Assembly (NCBI GenBank): GCA_013349295.1
Contig: DUZW01000004.1
Location: forward strand, 1 to 64,000
DNA from: Deltaproteobacteria bacterium
Lineage (GTDB): Bacteria; Desulfobacterota; Desulfobulbia; Desulfobulbales; Desulfurivibrionaceae
Direction of reading: 5' to 3'
DNA: 64,000 nucleotides
Part shown: positions 7,916-16,514 of the stretch, in pieces
How the letters are laid out: the number at the start of each line of letters is the position of its first letter
How positions within the stretch are numbered: the first letter of the stretch is position 1
Program-made: the position numbers and the translations under genes
The notes under the pieces: model-generated
What the model saw: the letters and a program-made list of their open reading frames with translations, nothing else
Database searches by the model: none
Told to the model about the DNA's origin: nothing

Positions 7916-8938
7916 CTATTCCGGCATGAAAAGAAAGCCCTCGCGTTCAAGCAGCTGACTGATGTTCAGCAGTTGCAACTCCTGCTCTTCCTCGATTCGG
8001 GCGGGGCCGACAATGTCGCCGTTTTTTGCCCGAGAGAGGGAGAGCACCGGGACCGCTTCCTGCTCAAGGCGGCGGCAGAAAATTACTCCGTGCCATTGTC
8101 CGTTGCTGACCACCACAAGCATGGTGGCCTCTTCATCGGGGATGTCCGAGAGTCCCATGCCGCGGGGGATCAGGAGGGGCAGGGTCAGTTTTTTCAGTTT
8201 TCCGTTTTTGAGCAGGGCAAGGGGGCCTTTCATCTGGCCGGAGAGGCGGCGAAACCAGCTTCCCAGGTCCTTGAGGGGAATCTGGCAGCCTTGGATATAT
8301 TTTTTTCTCTTTTTGGGAGAAAGCGGTTTGATGAGGGCGATGTTTTCTTCGCTTATCGCCAAGGACATCTTGCCGATGGTGACGGGGCGGATCATGGCGC
8401 CCGGCTGGATCGGCAGGGGGGGGGCTTCTGCGGCCTTGACGGCTGTCTGTCTGGGATGGGCGGGCAAAGGTTTTTGCTCGGTTTTTGTTTGGGTATCTTC
8501 CAGAGCAACCGGCTCTGGCCAAGGGTCCACGTCGGCGGCTGAGGTTGCCGCATGGTCCACTTGTCCGGAAGGATCGCCCTTTTCCATGGCTACCTTTTCC
8601 TTGAGTTTGGCAAATTTCCCATATACCCGTTTAAACAGCTCCGCATCCCTGTCCGGATCGAGCTTGCCGTCCTCATACATGTTGACCACATGGGCCATCG
8701 TTTCCTTGAGGAAATCGATAAACTCAGGGGGAACTTGACCTTGCCGTTTCTGGGCGTAGAGCAGAATGCTGTCAGCCATGGTGAGTATGGCCAGGGCGTT
8801 TTTTCTCGTACTGAAGCGGTTTTTCAGGCAAGTAAAGGCTGCCTGCAAGGGCTCGATTTTTTTCTGGGCCAGACTCCAATCCTGGGAAAGGATCTCCGTT
8901 TTCAGTTTCTGGATGGATTCGTCGAGGGAAAGAATCAC
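7916..8938 (-). CDS. Uncharacterised 340-aa protein, possible degenerate CheW-like C-terminus
   Basis: Starts at GTG 8938 with GGAG about ten bases upstream. Residues ~1-115 are helical (repeated K/E/L pattern; IQKLKTEILSQDW). Residues ~120-185 are a proline/alanine-rich linker. The C-terminal ~140 residues look like a beta-rich domain with LTLPLLIPRGMGLSDIP, TMLVVVSNGQWHGVIFC and QLLNISQLLEREGF. The order of strands and the final 'L.ISQLL' element recall CheW-like domains, but key CheW motifs are weak and the call is tentative. It lies directly upstream of the PilZ gene, so a c-di-GMP-linked motility or surface role is plausible but unproven. Confidence 0.55.
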   Translation of the reverse strand: MILSLDESIQKLKTEILSQDWSLAQKKIEPLQAAFTCLKNRFSTRKNALAILTMADSILLYAQKRQGQVPPEFIDFLKETMAHVVNMYEDGKLDPDRDAELFKRVYGKFAKLKEKVAMEKGDPSGQVDHAATSAADVDPWPEPVALEDTQTKTEQKPLPAHPRQTAVKAAEAPPLPIQPGAMIRPVTIGKMSLAISEENIALIKPLSPKKRKKYIQGCQIPLKDLGSWFRRLSGQMKGPLALLKNGKLKKLTLPLLIPRGMGLSDIPDEEATMLVVVSNGQWHGVIFCRRLEQEAVPVLSLSRAKNGDIVGPARIEEEQELQLLNISQLLEREGFLFMPE

Positions 8939-9283
8939 CGGTAGTATACTCCACAGCCATTGGCTTTATAAGGGGACAAGAGAAGACCTCGCGCAGACTG
9001 TGAGGCGTCGGTCTTGCTCGTACAATTGTCTCACTCCCTGTCGGGGCGGGATCATCTATTCAGGCAAAGCTTGGCCAATGGCCTATTGTGACTGGATATT
9101 TTGTAGAGTACTATAGCAGAAATTTTTGCGCTTTGGCAACAGACAGTTGCGAGACAGCCGATCCGTGGCGCTCCGATTACGGCGTGGCTGCGGGATAATA
9201 TCGTCCGGATGGCCGGGCAGCCACTCTGCGGCAATGTTGACGGCTCCTGAAAAAGCCCGGGAAGGGGCAAGGAAATACGACGC
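8939..9283. other. Intergenic region between divergent genes, with a candidate promoter for the prepilin peptidase
   Basis: 345 bases. A 43-codon plus-strand frame ending at 9250 (includes IRGAPITAWLRDN) has protein-like composition but no start codon and no ribosome-binding site, so it is not called. It could be a decayed gene fragment. Confidence 0.4.
9086..9114 (+). promoter_or_regulatory. Candidate sigma-70 promoter upstream of the prepilin peptidase
   Basis: TTGTGA and TACTAT are separated by 17 bases, each matching four of six consensus positions. The implied leader to the ATG at 9284 is about 160 bases. Confidence 0.3.
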
Positions 9284-10066
9284 ATGGTTGAAGATTTGCT
9301 TTCTTTTTTCGTGGTCCTGTTCGGGGCTCTGGTCGGCAGCTTTCTCAATGTGGTCATTGTGCGACTGCCCGAGGAAGGCGCCTCCGTTGTTTTTCCGGCC
9401 TCCCATTGCCCTGCCTGCAAAAAAAACATCGCCTGGTACGATAACATCCCCCTGGTGAGTTTTCTTTTTCTGCGCGGCAGGTGTCGGCAGTGCGGGCAAG
9501 GGATATCCTGGCGGTATCCTCTGGTCGAGGGAGCCATGGCGCTTCTTACCCTGGCCTTGTATCAGCACTTTGGTCTGACTATTCTCTTTCCCATCTATTT
9601 TGTGTTCTGCGCGGCCCTGCTCGCTGTCATCTGCATTGATTTTCAGCACCAGATCATTCCCGATGTGATCAGTCTGCCCGGCATCGTCCTCGGCCTTGGC
9701 CTTTCCTTTGTGAATCCGTTTGTCACCTGGCAGGATGCCGGGTTGGGGGTTCTCTTCGGGGGTGGCAGCTTTTATCTGGTCGCCCTGGTCTATTACCTGC
9801 TCACCAAGCGGGAAGGCATGGGCGGCGGCGACATCAAGCTGCTGGCCATGATCGGCGCCTTTCTGGGCTGGCAGTCCCTGCCCTTTGTAGTGTTCGGCAG
9901 CTCGCTGATGGGTACGGTGGTGGGTATCTGGGCGATGATCAAACAGCGCAAGGGAGGAAAGGCAGTCATCCCCTACGGGCCATTCCTCGCCATCGCGGCC
10001 CTGCTCTATCTTTTTTTCCGCTGGCAGATCCTGTCTCTTTTTGTCCGTTTTGTGCTCCACGGTTGA
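9284..10066 (+). CDS. pilD: Prepilin leader peptidase / N-methyltransferase
   Basis: 260-residue polytopic membrane protease of the type IV pilus and type II secretion pathways; it cleaves prepilin leaders and methylates the new N-terminus. N-terminal domain: GSFLNVVIVRLP, then the zinc-binding cysteine pairs CPACKKN and CRQCGQG (about residues 45-75). The two catalytic aspartates of the GxGD-type protease are in CIDFQHQIIPD and GMGGGDIKLLAMIG. Eight hydrophobic helices are expected. Length is normal. No pilin genes are adjacent. It converges on mnmG with a 17-base gap. Confidence 0.95.
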   Translation: MVEDLLSFFVVLFGALVGSFLNVVIVRLPEEGASVVFPASHCPACKKNIAWYDNIPLVSFLFLRGRCRQCGQGISWRYPLVEGAMALLTLALYQHFGLTILFPIYFVFCAALLAVICIDFQHQIIPDVISLPGIVLGLGLSFVNPFVTWQDAGLGVLFGGGSFYLVALVYYLLTKREGMGGGDIKLLAMIGAFLGWQSLPFVVFGSSLMGTVVGIWAMIKQRKGGKAVIPYGPFLAIAALLYLFFRWQILSLFVRFVLHG

Positions 10067-10083
10067 CGAGTGACCGCCGAGGG

Positions 10084-11964
10084 CTACAACAGGTTCTCTT
10101 TTTTGAGATACACTTGAAGAATGGAGATGGCGGCCGGAGTGATTCCGGAAATCCTCGCTGCCTGGCCCAGGGTTCTCGGCTGAATCTTGGTGAGCTTTTC
10201 CACCACCTCGCGGGAAAGGCCCGGCAGAGTGTGGTAGGGTGGATCCTCGGGCAGGAGCACTGATTCCATCCGCTTGAAGCGCTTCACCTGCTCGCTTTGT
10301 CGCTCAATGTAGCCATGGTATTTGATGGCCAGTTCGACTTCCCGGGTAACCTCTTCTTCGGGACGTGGCAAGGAGATGCCGATGAGCCGGGCCACTGTCT
10401 CGAGATCCATCTCCGGCCTCCGGAGGAGGTCGGCGGCGCTGCCTGCGGTTTTGAGGGTGGCGCTGCCCATGGCAACGAGGCGGTCGTTCACTTCCTGCTT
10501 GGGCCGGATGGTGGTGCGGTTGAACAGGGCCAGGGTTTCCTCGATGGCCTGTTTTTTGGCAAGAAACAATCTGTAGGTCTCGTCCGGCACCAACCCGAGG
10601 TTGCGGCCAATCTCCCCCAAACGCAGGTCGGCGTTGTCTTCCCGCAGGAGCAGGCGGTATTCCGCCCTGGAGGTGAAGAGCCTGTACGGTTCCTTGGTGC
10701 CCATGGTGACCAGATCGTCGATCAGCACCCCGGTATATGCCTGGGAGCGGTCCAGAATGAGCGGTTCTTCCTCGCGGACATACTTGACCGCGTTGATTCC
10801 GGCGATCAGCCCTTGGGCCGCTGCCTCCTCGTAGCCGGAGGTGCCGTTGATCTGCCCGGCGAGAAAGAGCCCCTTCACCCGTTTTGTTTCAAGGGAGGGG
10901 TGCAGTTCCAGCGGATCGACATAATCGTATTCAATGGCGTAACCGGGGCGGATGACGGCGACATTTTCCAAGCCCTTGATGCTGCGGAGCATGGCTGTCT
11001 GCACATCCATGGGCAGGCTGGTGGGCAGGCCGTTGGGGTAGATCTCCACCGTGTCCAGCCCTTCCGGTTCGAGAAAGATCTGGTGCCGCTCTTTTTCCGG
11101 AAAGCGCATGACCTTGTCTTCCACTGATGGGCAATAGCGAGCCCCCACCCCTTCGATGATCCCGGTATACATGGGAGAGCGGTCGGTGCCCGCCCGGATG
11201 ATCGCATGGGTTGTTGGATTGGTATAGGTTATATGGCAGGGGCGCTGCGGCAACACCGGTTGTTTGCCCCTGTTGGAAAAGGAAAAAAGGTTGGGCGGGT
11301 CGTCGCTGTACTGGGCTTCGAGTTCGGAATAATCAATGGTGGTGGAGTCGAGGCGCGGGGTGGTCCCGGTTTTCATTCTCCCCATGGAAAATCCCAGCTC
11401 TTTGAGATGCAGGGGCAGCTGGAGCGAAGGAACATCGCCCATGCGACCGGCGGGAAAATTTTTCAGGCCGATATGGATCAGGCCGTTTAGAAAGGTGCCG
11501 GTCACGATCACCACGGCCCGGGCGGTGATCTCTTCCTCCAGGGAAGTAACCACCCCGCCGACCTCGCCGTTTTTTATGAGAAGTCGGTCGGCGGTGCCCT
11601 GCCGGATATGGAGATTCTCCTGCTGTTCCAGCACCGATTTCATCCGCAGCCGATAGAGAAGCCGGTCGGCCTGGGCCCGGGAAGACCAGACCGCCGGGCC
11701 TTTGCGGGTGTTGAGGCGGCGGAATTGGATGCCGGTGGCGTCGATGTTTTTTGCCATCTCCCCGCCGAGGGCGTCGATTTCCTTGACCAGATGTCCCTTG
11801 GCCAAGCCGCCGATGGCAGGGTTACAGCTCATGGCGCCGATGGTGTCGACGTTGACCACGAGAACCGCGGTGCGGCAGCCCATCCGGGCCGAGGCCAGGG
11901 CGGCTTCGCAGCCGGCATGGCCCGCGCCGATCACAATGATGTCGTACTGATAGGATGTTGGCAT
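10084..11964 (-). CDS. mnmG: tRNA uridine-5-carboxymethylaminomethyl modification enzyme MnmG (GidA)
   Basis: 626 residues, full length. The FAD-binding Rossmann motif is at the N-terminus ([19 protein letters not shown]) and is followed by [17 protein letters not shown], a very conserved MnmG segment. Further motifs: [11 protein letters not shown] and [20 protein letters not shown]. The C-terminal helical domain that binds MnmE and tRNA is present ([12 protein letters not shown] and following). With MnmE it installs cmnm5 on U34 of certain tRNAs, using FAD and methylene-tetrahydrofolate. mnmE is not in the window. It is the last gene of the uppP-methyltransferase series. Confidence 0.97.
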   Translation of the reverse strand: MPTSYQYDIIVIGAGHAGCEAALASARMGCRTAVLVVNVDTIGAMSCNPAIGGLAKGHLVKEIDALGGEMAKNIDATGIQFRRLNTRKGPAVWSSRAQADRLLYRLRMKSVLEQQENLHIRQGTADRLLIKNGEVGGVVTSLEEEITARAVVIVTGTFLNGLIHIGLKNFPAGRMGDVPSLQLPLHLKELGFSMGRMKTGTTPRLDSTTIDYSELEAQYSDDPPNLFSFSNRGKQPVLPQRPCHITYTNPTTHAIIRAGTDRSPMYTGIIEGVGARYCPSVEDKVMRFPEKERHQIFLEPEGLDTVEIYPNGLPTSLPMDVQTAMLRSIKGLENVAVIRPGYAIEYDYVDPLELHPSLETKRVKGLFLAGQINGTSGYEEAAAQGLIAGINAVKYVREEEPLILDRSQAYTGVLIDDLVTMGTKEPYRLFTSRAEYRLLLREDNADLRLGEIGRNLGLVPDETYRLFLAKKQAIEETLALFNRTTIRPKQEVNDRLVAMGSATLKTAGSAADLLRRPEMDLETVARLIGISLPRPEEEVTREVELAIKYHGYIERQSEQVKRFKRMESVLLPEDPPYHTLPGLSREVVEKLTKIQPRTLGQAARISGITPAAISILQVYLKKENLL

Positions 11965-12041
11965 GGTTGTCGGTGGTTTGGGAGTAATTATGGGTTTTCT
12001 CTCAGGAGCAGCCCCTGGCTACCCCCTGAAAAATTCGTGTC

Positions 12042-12206
12042 CTAGGGACGCAGAACATACTGAAATGCCGGCACGCTTCCCGGTCTTGGAGCCATCTTTG
12101 GCCGCGCCACAATCGCAAAACCAAATCCGCCCCCCGGCCAGGCGCGATCCAGGTATATTTGTATGTTCTGAGCCCCTGATGCCTTTTTGTCTTTCAATGC
12201 AGCCAT
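12042..12206 (-). CDS. Possible 54-aa small protein of unknown function
   Basis: ATG at 12206 lies three bases after the TGA of the methyltransferase gene, giving a tightly linked frame of 54 codons. The product starts MAALKDKKASGAQNIQ and contains YLDRAWPGGGFGFAIVA and RPGSVPAFQYVLRP. The composition is protein-like, but the ribosome-binding site is weak (TTGAG) and I do not know the family. A 9-base inverted repeat (AGAACATAC at 12052-12060, GTATGTTCT at 12161-12169) lies inside the frame. That repeat could instead mean the region is a structured or regulatory element. Confidence 0.3.
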   Translation of the reverse strand: MAALKDKKASGAQNIQIYLDRAWPGGGFGFAIVARPKMAPRPGSVPAFQYVLRP

Positions 12207-12209
12207 GTC

Positions 12210-13022
12210 TCAACGCGTCTGCCACCAGATCAAGGCCCATTGCGGAGCAGTCTGCCGGGTGAATTGCCAGGTTTTTGGGCCGAGTTCGTTGAGCTGGGCA
12301 TCCACATAGCTGGTCAGTTGCTCTTCTTCTAAAGCCGTAAGGTCATCCACCATCCAACGATACGATTGCAAGGCTTCTTCCCGTGAACCGTAGATCCTCT
12401 TGTTGTTCAGGGTGATGAAGTCGACATGGGCGTGAATGCCGAGGGTGTAGAGAATATTGACCGTGAAGATATAATCCGGGCCGGGCTGAAAATTTCGGCC
12501 GATGGCTCTAAAGAGATCCGGGTCAAAAGGTCCGGCTCCGACCCGGTCCACGACATAGACAGCCTTGTCGGCCCAAGCGTTCAGTTTGGTCAACGCACCT
12601 TTCAGATCCTCCACGGACAGGGAGCGGGAAGCAATGGCCACATCGTGCCGTCCAATGCCCAGTGCCTGCCAGTCATCGTCCCAGGAGGTCTGGATGGTCT
12701 GGATGTTGTTTCGGCCCGCACCCTTGGCCAGCTTGTCAAGCTCCGAAAGCATGGAGGCGGAATAGTCGAGGGCTGTTACCTTGCGCATCTGGCCGGCCAA
12801 GGGAATGGCCAGGGTGCCGGGGCCGCAGCCCACGTCCAGTACGGTCCAGTCATGCTCGATCCGGATGCGGGACATGAATTGAGCGACAAAAGGCGAGTCG
12901 ATGTTGCGCTCGGCAAAGGAGGCGGCCCGCCGGTCCCAGTCGCTGTTTTTCTTTTTCTTCCAGGATTTTTGGGATCGGGACTCCCGCCACATGTCGTCCC
13001 AGTCGATGTCCTGATAGCGCAT
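12210..13022 (-). CDS. Class I SAM-dependent methyltransferase
   Basis: 270 residues. A basic N-terminus (RSQKSWKKKKNSDWDRRA) precedes a Rossmann methyltransferase core: motif I VLDVGCGPGTLAIPLA (about residues 61-76), motif II ALDYSASML, and an acidic post-II region. After the core comes a ~100-residue C-terminal part with the substrate region. SAM binding is clear; the acceptor is not. The stop is three bases before the 54-aa frame, and the gene begins 10 bases after the previous methyltransferase, so they are probably co-transcribed. A small-molecule acceptor is more likely than rRNA given the fold order, but this is inference. Confidence 0.8.
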   Translation of the reverse strand: MRYQDIDWDDMWRESRSQKSWKKKKNSDWDRRAASFAERNIDSPFVAQFMSRIRIEHDWTVLDVGCGPGTLAIPLAGQMRKVTALDYSASMLSELDKLAKGAGRNNIQTIQTSWDDDWQALGIGRHDVAIASRSLSVEDLKGALTKLNAWADKAVYVVDRVGAGPFDPDLFRAIGRNFQPGPDYIFTVNILYTLGIHAHVDFITLNNKRIYGSREEALQSYRWMVDDLTALEEEQLTSYVDAQLNELGPKTWQFTRQTAPQWALIWWQTR

Positions 13023-13032
13023 CGGTAGTTCT

Positions 13033-13728
13033 TCAGGCCCGGCGGGTGAGCCGGTTGACGATGATGGTCAGTTCCTTGTCCGCGCTCCGCATCTTGCGGG
13101 TGCTCACCGCTATTTCGTATTCCTTTTCCGCGAGCAGAAGAAATTTAGGCAGGCTTTTGCGGCGAACATCGTGGGCCAGGTAGATCACCCCGTTTTCCGC
13201 CAGCAGGGAGCGGAAGATGTTCAAAAGCGGCGCGAAAAAATCTTCCCGAAAGAGGATTTCCGCGCCGATGATGGTGTCGAAGCGCGGCAGGGTGGTTGGT
13301 TTCAGCCAGTCGAGCAGGCGGCATTCCACCCCTTTGAGGCCGGTGGCTGCGGCGCTGACCCGTTGGAAATCAAGAATGTGGGGCTCGTAATCGGTCAGGG
13401 TTACACGATAGCCTGCCAGGGCGGCGGCAAGACCTGGTGCGCCGAGGCCGGCACCGAGCTCGAGCAGGGTGTGATCCTCTTTGGTCGGTGGGGTGGTGAG
13501 CATGATGTCCGCAAGGACCATGGCGGCTTCCCAGAGCTTTACCCAAAAGGGAAACTCTTCCACGTCCTTGAAGGGATCTTTTCCGGCCATGAGCGGTTCA
13601 AGATCGGTGACTTGCAGAAGCTGGATTTCCTTGCCGCGCAGGCGCAGCGGATCGAAGTCAACCTTGTATGTTTTTCGAATTTCCCGGAGGCGGGCATATT
13701 GTTTTTCAGGAAGCTGCGCAGGATCCAT
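13033..13728 (-). CDS. METTL21/lysine-methyltransferase-like SAM methyltransferase
   Basis: 231 residues from the ATG at 13728; GGGAG is eight bases upstream. The frame extends further upstream but there it overlaps uppP on the same strand. Features: WVKLWEAAMVLADIML before motif I, then LLELGAGLGAPGLAAALAG, TLTDYEPHIL, and FDTIIGAEILFREDFF. The 'W..W.a...A..l' element plus E-L-G-A-G-x-G is typical of the METTL21/Methyltransf_16 group that methylates protein lysines. The D-x-x-Y motif seen in eukaryotic members is replaced by GAEILF. The substrate is unknown. Confidence 0.75.
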   Translation of the reverse strand: MDPAQLPEKQYARLREIRKTYKVDFDPLRLRGKEIQLLQVTDLEPLMAGKDPFKDVEEFPFWVKLWEAAMVLADIMLTTPPTKEDHTLLELGAGLGAPGLAAALAGYRVTLTDYEPHILDFQRVSAAATGLKGVECRLLDWLKPTTLPRFDTIIGAEILFREDFFAPLLNIFRSLLAENGVIYLAHDVRRKSLPKFLLLAEKEYEIAVSTRKMRSADKELTIIVNRLTRRA

Positions 13729-13766
13729 CAGAGGTCTCCCATGGCGACACATGACGCCGTTGATGT

Positions 13767-14579
13767 TTATCGTTGCAGAAAAAGGGCGACAAAGACAAGG
13801 GCCGCTAACAGGAATCGGTAGTAGGCGAAGATGGCAAAGCTTCTGGCCCGGATGTATTGCATGAGAAAGGAAATGAACAGGTAGCCGGAAACGGCGGCGG
13901 CAAGAAAGCCGGCAACATAGAGAGTGGTTTGTCCCTCCACCATGCCATTTTTGATGATCTTGGGAATTTCGTGCACCCCTGCCCCGAAGATGATGGGGGC
14001 GGAAAGCAGAAAGGAAAAACGGATTGCTGCCTGCCGGGTGAGTCCCATGGCAAGTCCGCAGGTGATGGTGCTGCCGCTCCGCGACACCCCGGGGATGATG
14101 GCGCAAGCTTGGGAAAGGCCGATGAGCAGGGCATCAATCAGGGTTATCGTCTCAAAATTACGGACGCGTTTGCCTGCACGGTCCGCAAGGAGCAGGAGCA
14201 GGCCGGCAACAGCCAGTGCTGTCGCCACCATGGCTGGATGCCGAAAATAGATTTCCGCGGCTTTTCCCAGCAGGAGACCGGCCAAGGCTCCTGGGATGGT
14301 GGCAATGGCAATGAAAATCGTCATCTTGCGCAGGCGGGCTGTTTCGCTTGCTTCTTGGTGGAGACCCAAAACAGCCTTGCCCATCTGCCAAAAATCATCC
14401 CGGAAATAAGCGAGGATTGCCAACAAGGTGCCGAGGTGCAGGGCCACGTCAAAGGCCAGATCGGATTCCTGGGCTCCGAGAAAATAATGGGCCAGGGCCA
14501 GATGTCCGGAGCTGGAGACGGGGAGAAATTCGGTGGCACCTTGGATGATGCCGAATAGTATTGCTTCAATAAAGGTCAT
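13767..14579 (-). CDS. uppP: Undecaprenyl-diphosphatase UppP (BacA)
   Basis: 270-residue integral membrane phosphatase that regenerates undecaprenyl phosphate for peptidoglycan and O-antigen synthesis. Signature motifs: GIIQGATEFLPVSSSGHLAL near the N-terminus, FDVALHLGTLLAIL, and IPGVSRSGSTITCGLAMG in the second active-site loop. The conserved glutamate (ATEF), histidine (SSGHL) and arginine (SRSGST) are intact. Seven to eight hydrophobic helices and normal length. It is first in the uppP-methyltransferases-mnmG series, 38 bases ahead of the METTL21-like gene. Confidence 0.96.
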   Translation of the reverse strand: MTFIEAILFGIIQGATEFLPVSSSGHLALAHYFLGAQESDLAFDVALHLGTLLAILAYFRDDFWQMGKAVLGLHQEASETARLRKMTIFIAIATIPGALAGLLLGKAAEIYFRHPAMVATALAVAGLLLLLADRAGKRVRNFETITLIDALLIGLSQACAIIPGVSRSGSTITCGLAMGLTRQAAIRFSFLLSAPIIFGAGVHEIPKIIKNGMVEGQTTLYVAGFLAAAVSGYLFISFLMQYIRARSFAIFAYYRFLLAALVFVALFLQR

Positions 14580-14622
14580 GGCTTGGCACTATACGAAAGG
14601 AAGGCGGAAAAGTAAAGCTGAG

Positions 14623-14643
14623 TTGAGCAGCTTGCCTGCTCAA
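14623..14643. repeat. 8-bp stem-loop
   Basis: TTGAGCAG pairs perfectly with CTGCTCAA around a five-base loop. It lies between uppP and the strong terminator. Role unknown; possibly leader structure for uppP. Confidence 0.3.
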
Positions 14644-14696
14644 ACGAAACTTATACCCGAAGGGTGTAAATACCGATGGGGCGGGATGTGGCTCAA

Positions 14697-14728
14697 TAAA
14701 AAAAGCCCGGCCAAAGGCCGGGCTTTTT
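14697..14728. terminator. Strong bidirectional intrinsic terminator
   Basis: GCCCGGCC (14705-14712) pairs with GGCCGGGC (14716-14723) around AAA, with an A run on the left and a T run on the right. It ends the small exported protein gene on the minus strand and would also stop plus-strand transcription. A short six-base hairpin (14731-14736 with 14744-14749) sits just upstream of it. Confidence 0.9.
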
Positions 14729-14758
14729 AAAGAACCTGTGGAAGGTTCTCAAGAGGGA

Positions 14759-14992
14759 TTAGCAACCCTCGATAGCTTTCTTCTTCTTGGCTGCAACGAT
14801 CTTTCCGTCTTTTACCGCAACTTTGTCGCCAACTTTGGCGGTACCTTCTACGGTGGAAACGGTGCCTGCGCAATCCACGGTTACCTTGGTGCCGGCAACC
14901 GCGGTTACGGTGCAATCGCTAGCGAAAGAAACCGCTGCGCCGCTCACTACGAATGCCAATGCCATTGCCAGGGAAATCATTTTCTTGCTCAT
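14759..14992 (-). CDS. Small exported protein, 77 aa, unknown function
   Basis: The ATG at 14992 follows AGGAGG by nine bases; an in-frame TTG two codons earlier is less likely. A clear signal peptide (MSKKMISLAMALAFVVSGAA, cleavage near SFA-SDC) leads to a mature chain of about 50 residues. It has alternating valine/threonine strands (CTVTAVAGTKVTVDC, AKVGDKVAVKDGKIV) and ends KKKKAIEGC. Three cysteines could form one disulfide plus a free thiol. The short beta-rich repeat resembles an OB/SH3-like fragment. Strong ribosome-binding site and terminator suggest an abundant transcript. No confident family. Confidence 0.7.
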   Translation of the reverse strand: MSKKMISLAMALAFVVSGAAVSFASDCTVTAVAGTKVTVDCAGTVSTVEGTAKVGDKVAVKDGKIVAAKKKKAIEGC

Positions 14993-15117
14993 CTTCAATA
15001 TCCTCCTAAGTGGTATGTGGGGAAATATTTCCTGTTATCCGGAACAGGAAAATAATGAATGACTATTCAGTAAGTATACGACAGGAGCACAGGATGTCAA
15101 CCGGAAAGTTCCCCCTT

Positions 15118-15624
15118 CTATTTCAGGATGGCGTTGAGGTCGTTCACCAGGGTCTGATGATCGACGTAGCCGTCATAGCGTTTGACCACATTGCCCTCCT
15201 TGTTTACCAGAAACGAGGTGGGAATGCCGAGGATGCCGCCGAAGGCCGCAGGGGCATCCGAATCGCTCAACAGAACCGGGTAGTTGATCTCCATTTTCTG
15301 GGCGAATTTGTCAACCAGGGACGCACCGCCCTGGTCGGTGGAGATGCCGATCACGGTAAAGCCTTTTGGTCCGAACTCTTTCTGGAGCAGGATAAGCGAA
15401 GGGATTTCCTTGCGGCAGGGAGGGCACCAAGTGGCGAAGAAGTTGATGAGCATAGCCTGGCCCTGGTAAGCGGCTGCCTTGACCATGGTGCCATCTTTCA
15501 CTGAAGGCAGGGTAAAGGGCGGCATCTTGGTGGCACCCTGGGCTCCGCCGGCCATCAGGGCGAAAAAGGCAAGGGTGATGGTGAGAAGGCGGGCTTTCGC
15601 TGCCATGGATTTCATGATCTGCAT
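15118..15624 (-). CDS. TlpA-like periplasmic thioredoxin
   Basis: 168 residues from ATG 15624 (AGGAG seven bases upstream). It has a signal peptide (ARLLTITLAFFALMAGGAQG) followed by a redoxin fold with active site FFATWCPPCRKEIPSL. The cis-proline region is GILGIPTSFLVNKEG, and the TlpA/ResA-type insertion is ISTDQGGASLVDKF. It would reduce disulfides in the envelope, for example haem-binding cysteines during cytochrome c maturation. That fits the two c-haem sensor proteins in this window, but no Ccm genes are adjacent. The ferredoxin gene upstream is 121 bases away. Confidence 0.88.
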   Translation of the reverse strand: MQIMKSMAAKARLLTITLAFFALMAGGAQGATKMPPFTLPSVKDGTMVKAAAYQGQAMLINFFATWCPPCRKEIPSLILLQKEFGPKGFTVIGISTDQGGASLVDKFAQKMEINYPVLLSDSDAPAAFGGILGIPTSFLVNKEGNVVKRYDGYVDHQTLVNDLNAILK

Positions 15625-15745
15625 GTGTTTCTCCTGAATAAATGTATGCCACCGGCACGAATTGTAATATTTAGCCAAAATAATCTTTGTACCCTCTTTT
15701 TCAGGGAAACAAAAGGGTAAATATCGGGCCGGTGGCTCACTGAAT

Positions 15746-16501
15746 TCAGGAGGGCATGCTCCCCTGGCGAAGAAGTTCACCGCGGGCCGAGATCACCACT
15801 TCCTGTACTGGAATGGCCTGTCCGGAGCGGGAAAGCGCCTGGGAAACAATATGGCGCATGTTGCCGCAGCAGGGCACCTCCATGATGGCCAAGGTGATGC
15901 TTTTGATCCCGGAGGAGGCGAAGATTTCCGTGAACTTTTGAATAGCGCCTTCCACATCGTCAAACTTCGGGCAGCCAAGCATGACGGCCTTGCCGCTCAA
16001 GAGGTCGCGGTGAAAATCCGGGTAGGCCACCGGTACGCAGTCGGCCGCGATCAGGAGGTCCGCGCCTTTGAGAAAGGGAGCACTGGGCGGCACCAAGCGG
16101 ATCTGCACCGGCCAGTGACTCAGGGCGGAACCGCCGGCATTGCCGAGGGAAATCGGGGCATTGGCAGACTGGCATGGAGTGGCAGGGGCAAAGGTCTGCA
16201 GTTTTGCCGAGGGACAGCCGGTAACGGGTGGGACGGGGTGAGCCTGTGCCGCGTCTCTGTGCTTGAGCAGTTCTTCCACCGCCTCTTCGTCAAAATCATC
16301 GGCCTCGCGCTCAATGATGCGCAGAGCCCCGGTTGGGCAATGGCCCAGGCAGGCGCCCAGGCCGTCGCAATATTTTTCCGCAAGCATCCTGGCCTTGCCG
16401 TCCACGATCTGCAGAGCACCTTCCGCGCAGTTGATGATGCACTCGCCGCAGCCGTTACACAATGCTTCGTCTATTTCTATGATCTTTCTCTTTATTTTCA
16501 T
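15746..16501 (-). CDS. Two-cluster 4Fe-4S ferredoxin-type protein with C-terminal domain, Hcp-associated
   Basis: 251 residues. N-terminal 8Fe-type ferredoxin domain: CNGCGECIINCAEG (residues ~15-28) and CDGLGACLGHCPTG (~45-58). A linker follows, then a C-terminal domain with more cysteines (GCPSAKLQ, AADCVPVAYPDF, LGCPKFDD, MEVPCCGNMRHI). A ferredoxin-like gene ('frdX') is described as co-regulated with hcp in anaerobes. Here it is third after hcp and the HD gene, 13 bases from the latter. It probably donates electrons to Hcp. The C-terminal Cys-rich part could bind a further cluster; this is inference. Confidence 0.8.
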   Translation of the reverse strand: MKIKRKIIEIDEALCNGCGECIINCAEGALQIVDGKARMLAEKYCDGLGACLGHCPTGALRIIEREADDFDEEAVEELLKHRDAAQAHPVPPVTGCPSAKLQTFAPATPCQSANAPISLGNAGGSALSHWPVQIRLVPPSAPFLKGADLLIAADCVPVAYPDFHRDLLSGKAVMLGCPKFDDVEGAIQKFTEIFASSGIKSITLAIMEVPCCGNMRHIVSQALSRSGQAIPVQEVVISARGELLRQGSMPS

Positions 16502-16514
16502 GGCGGTGTCTCCG

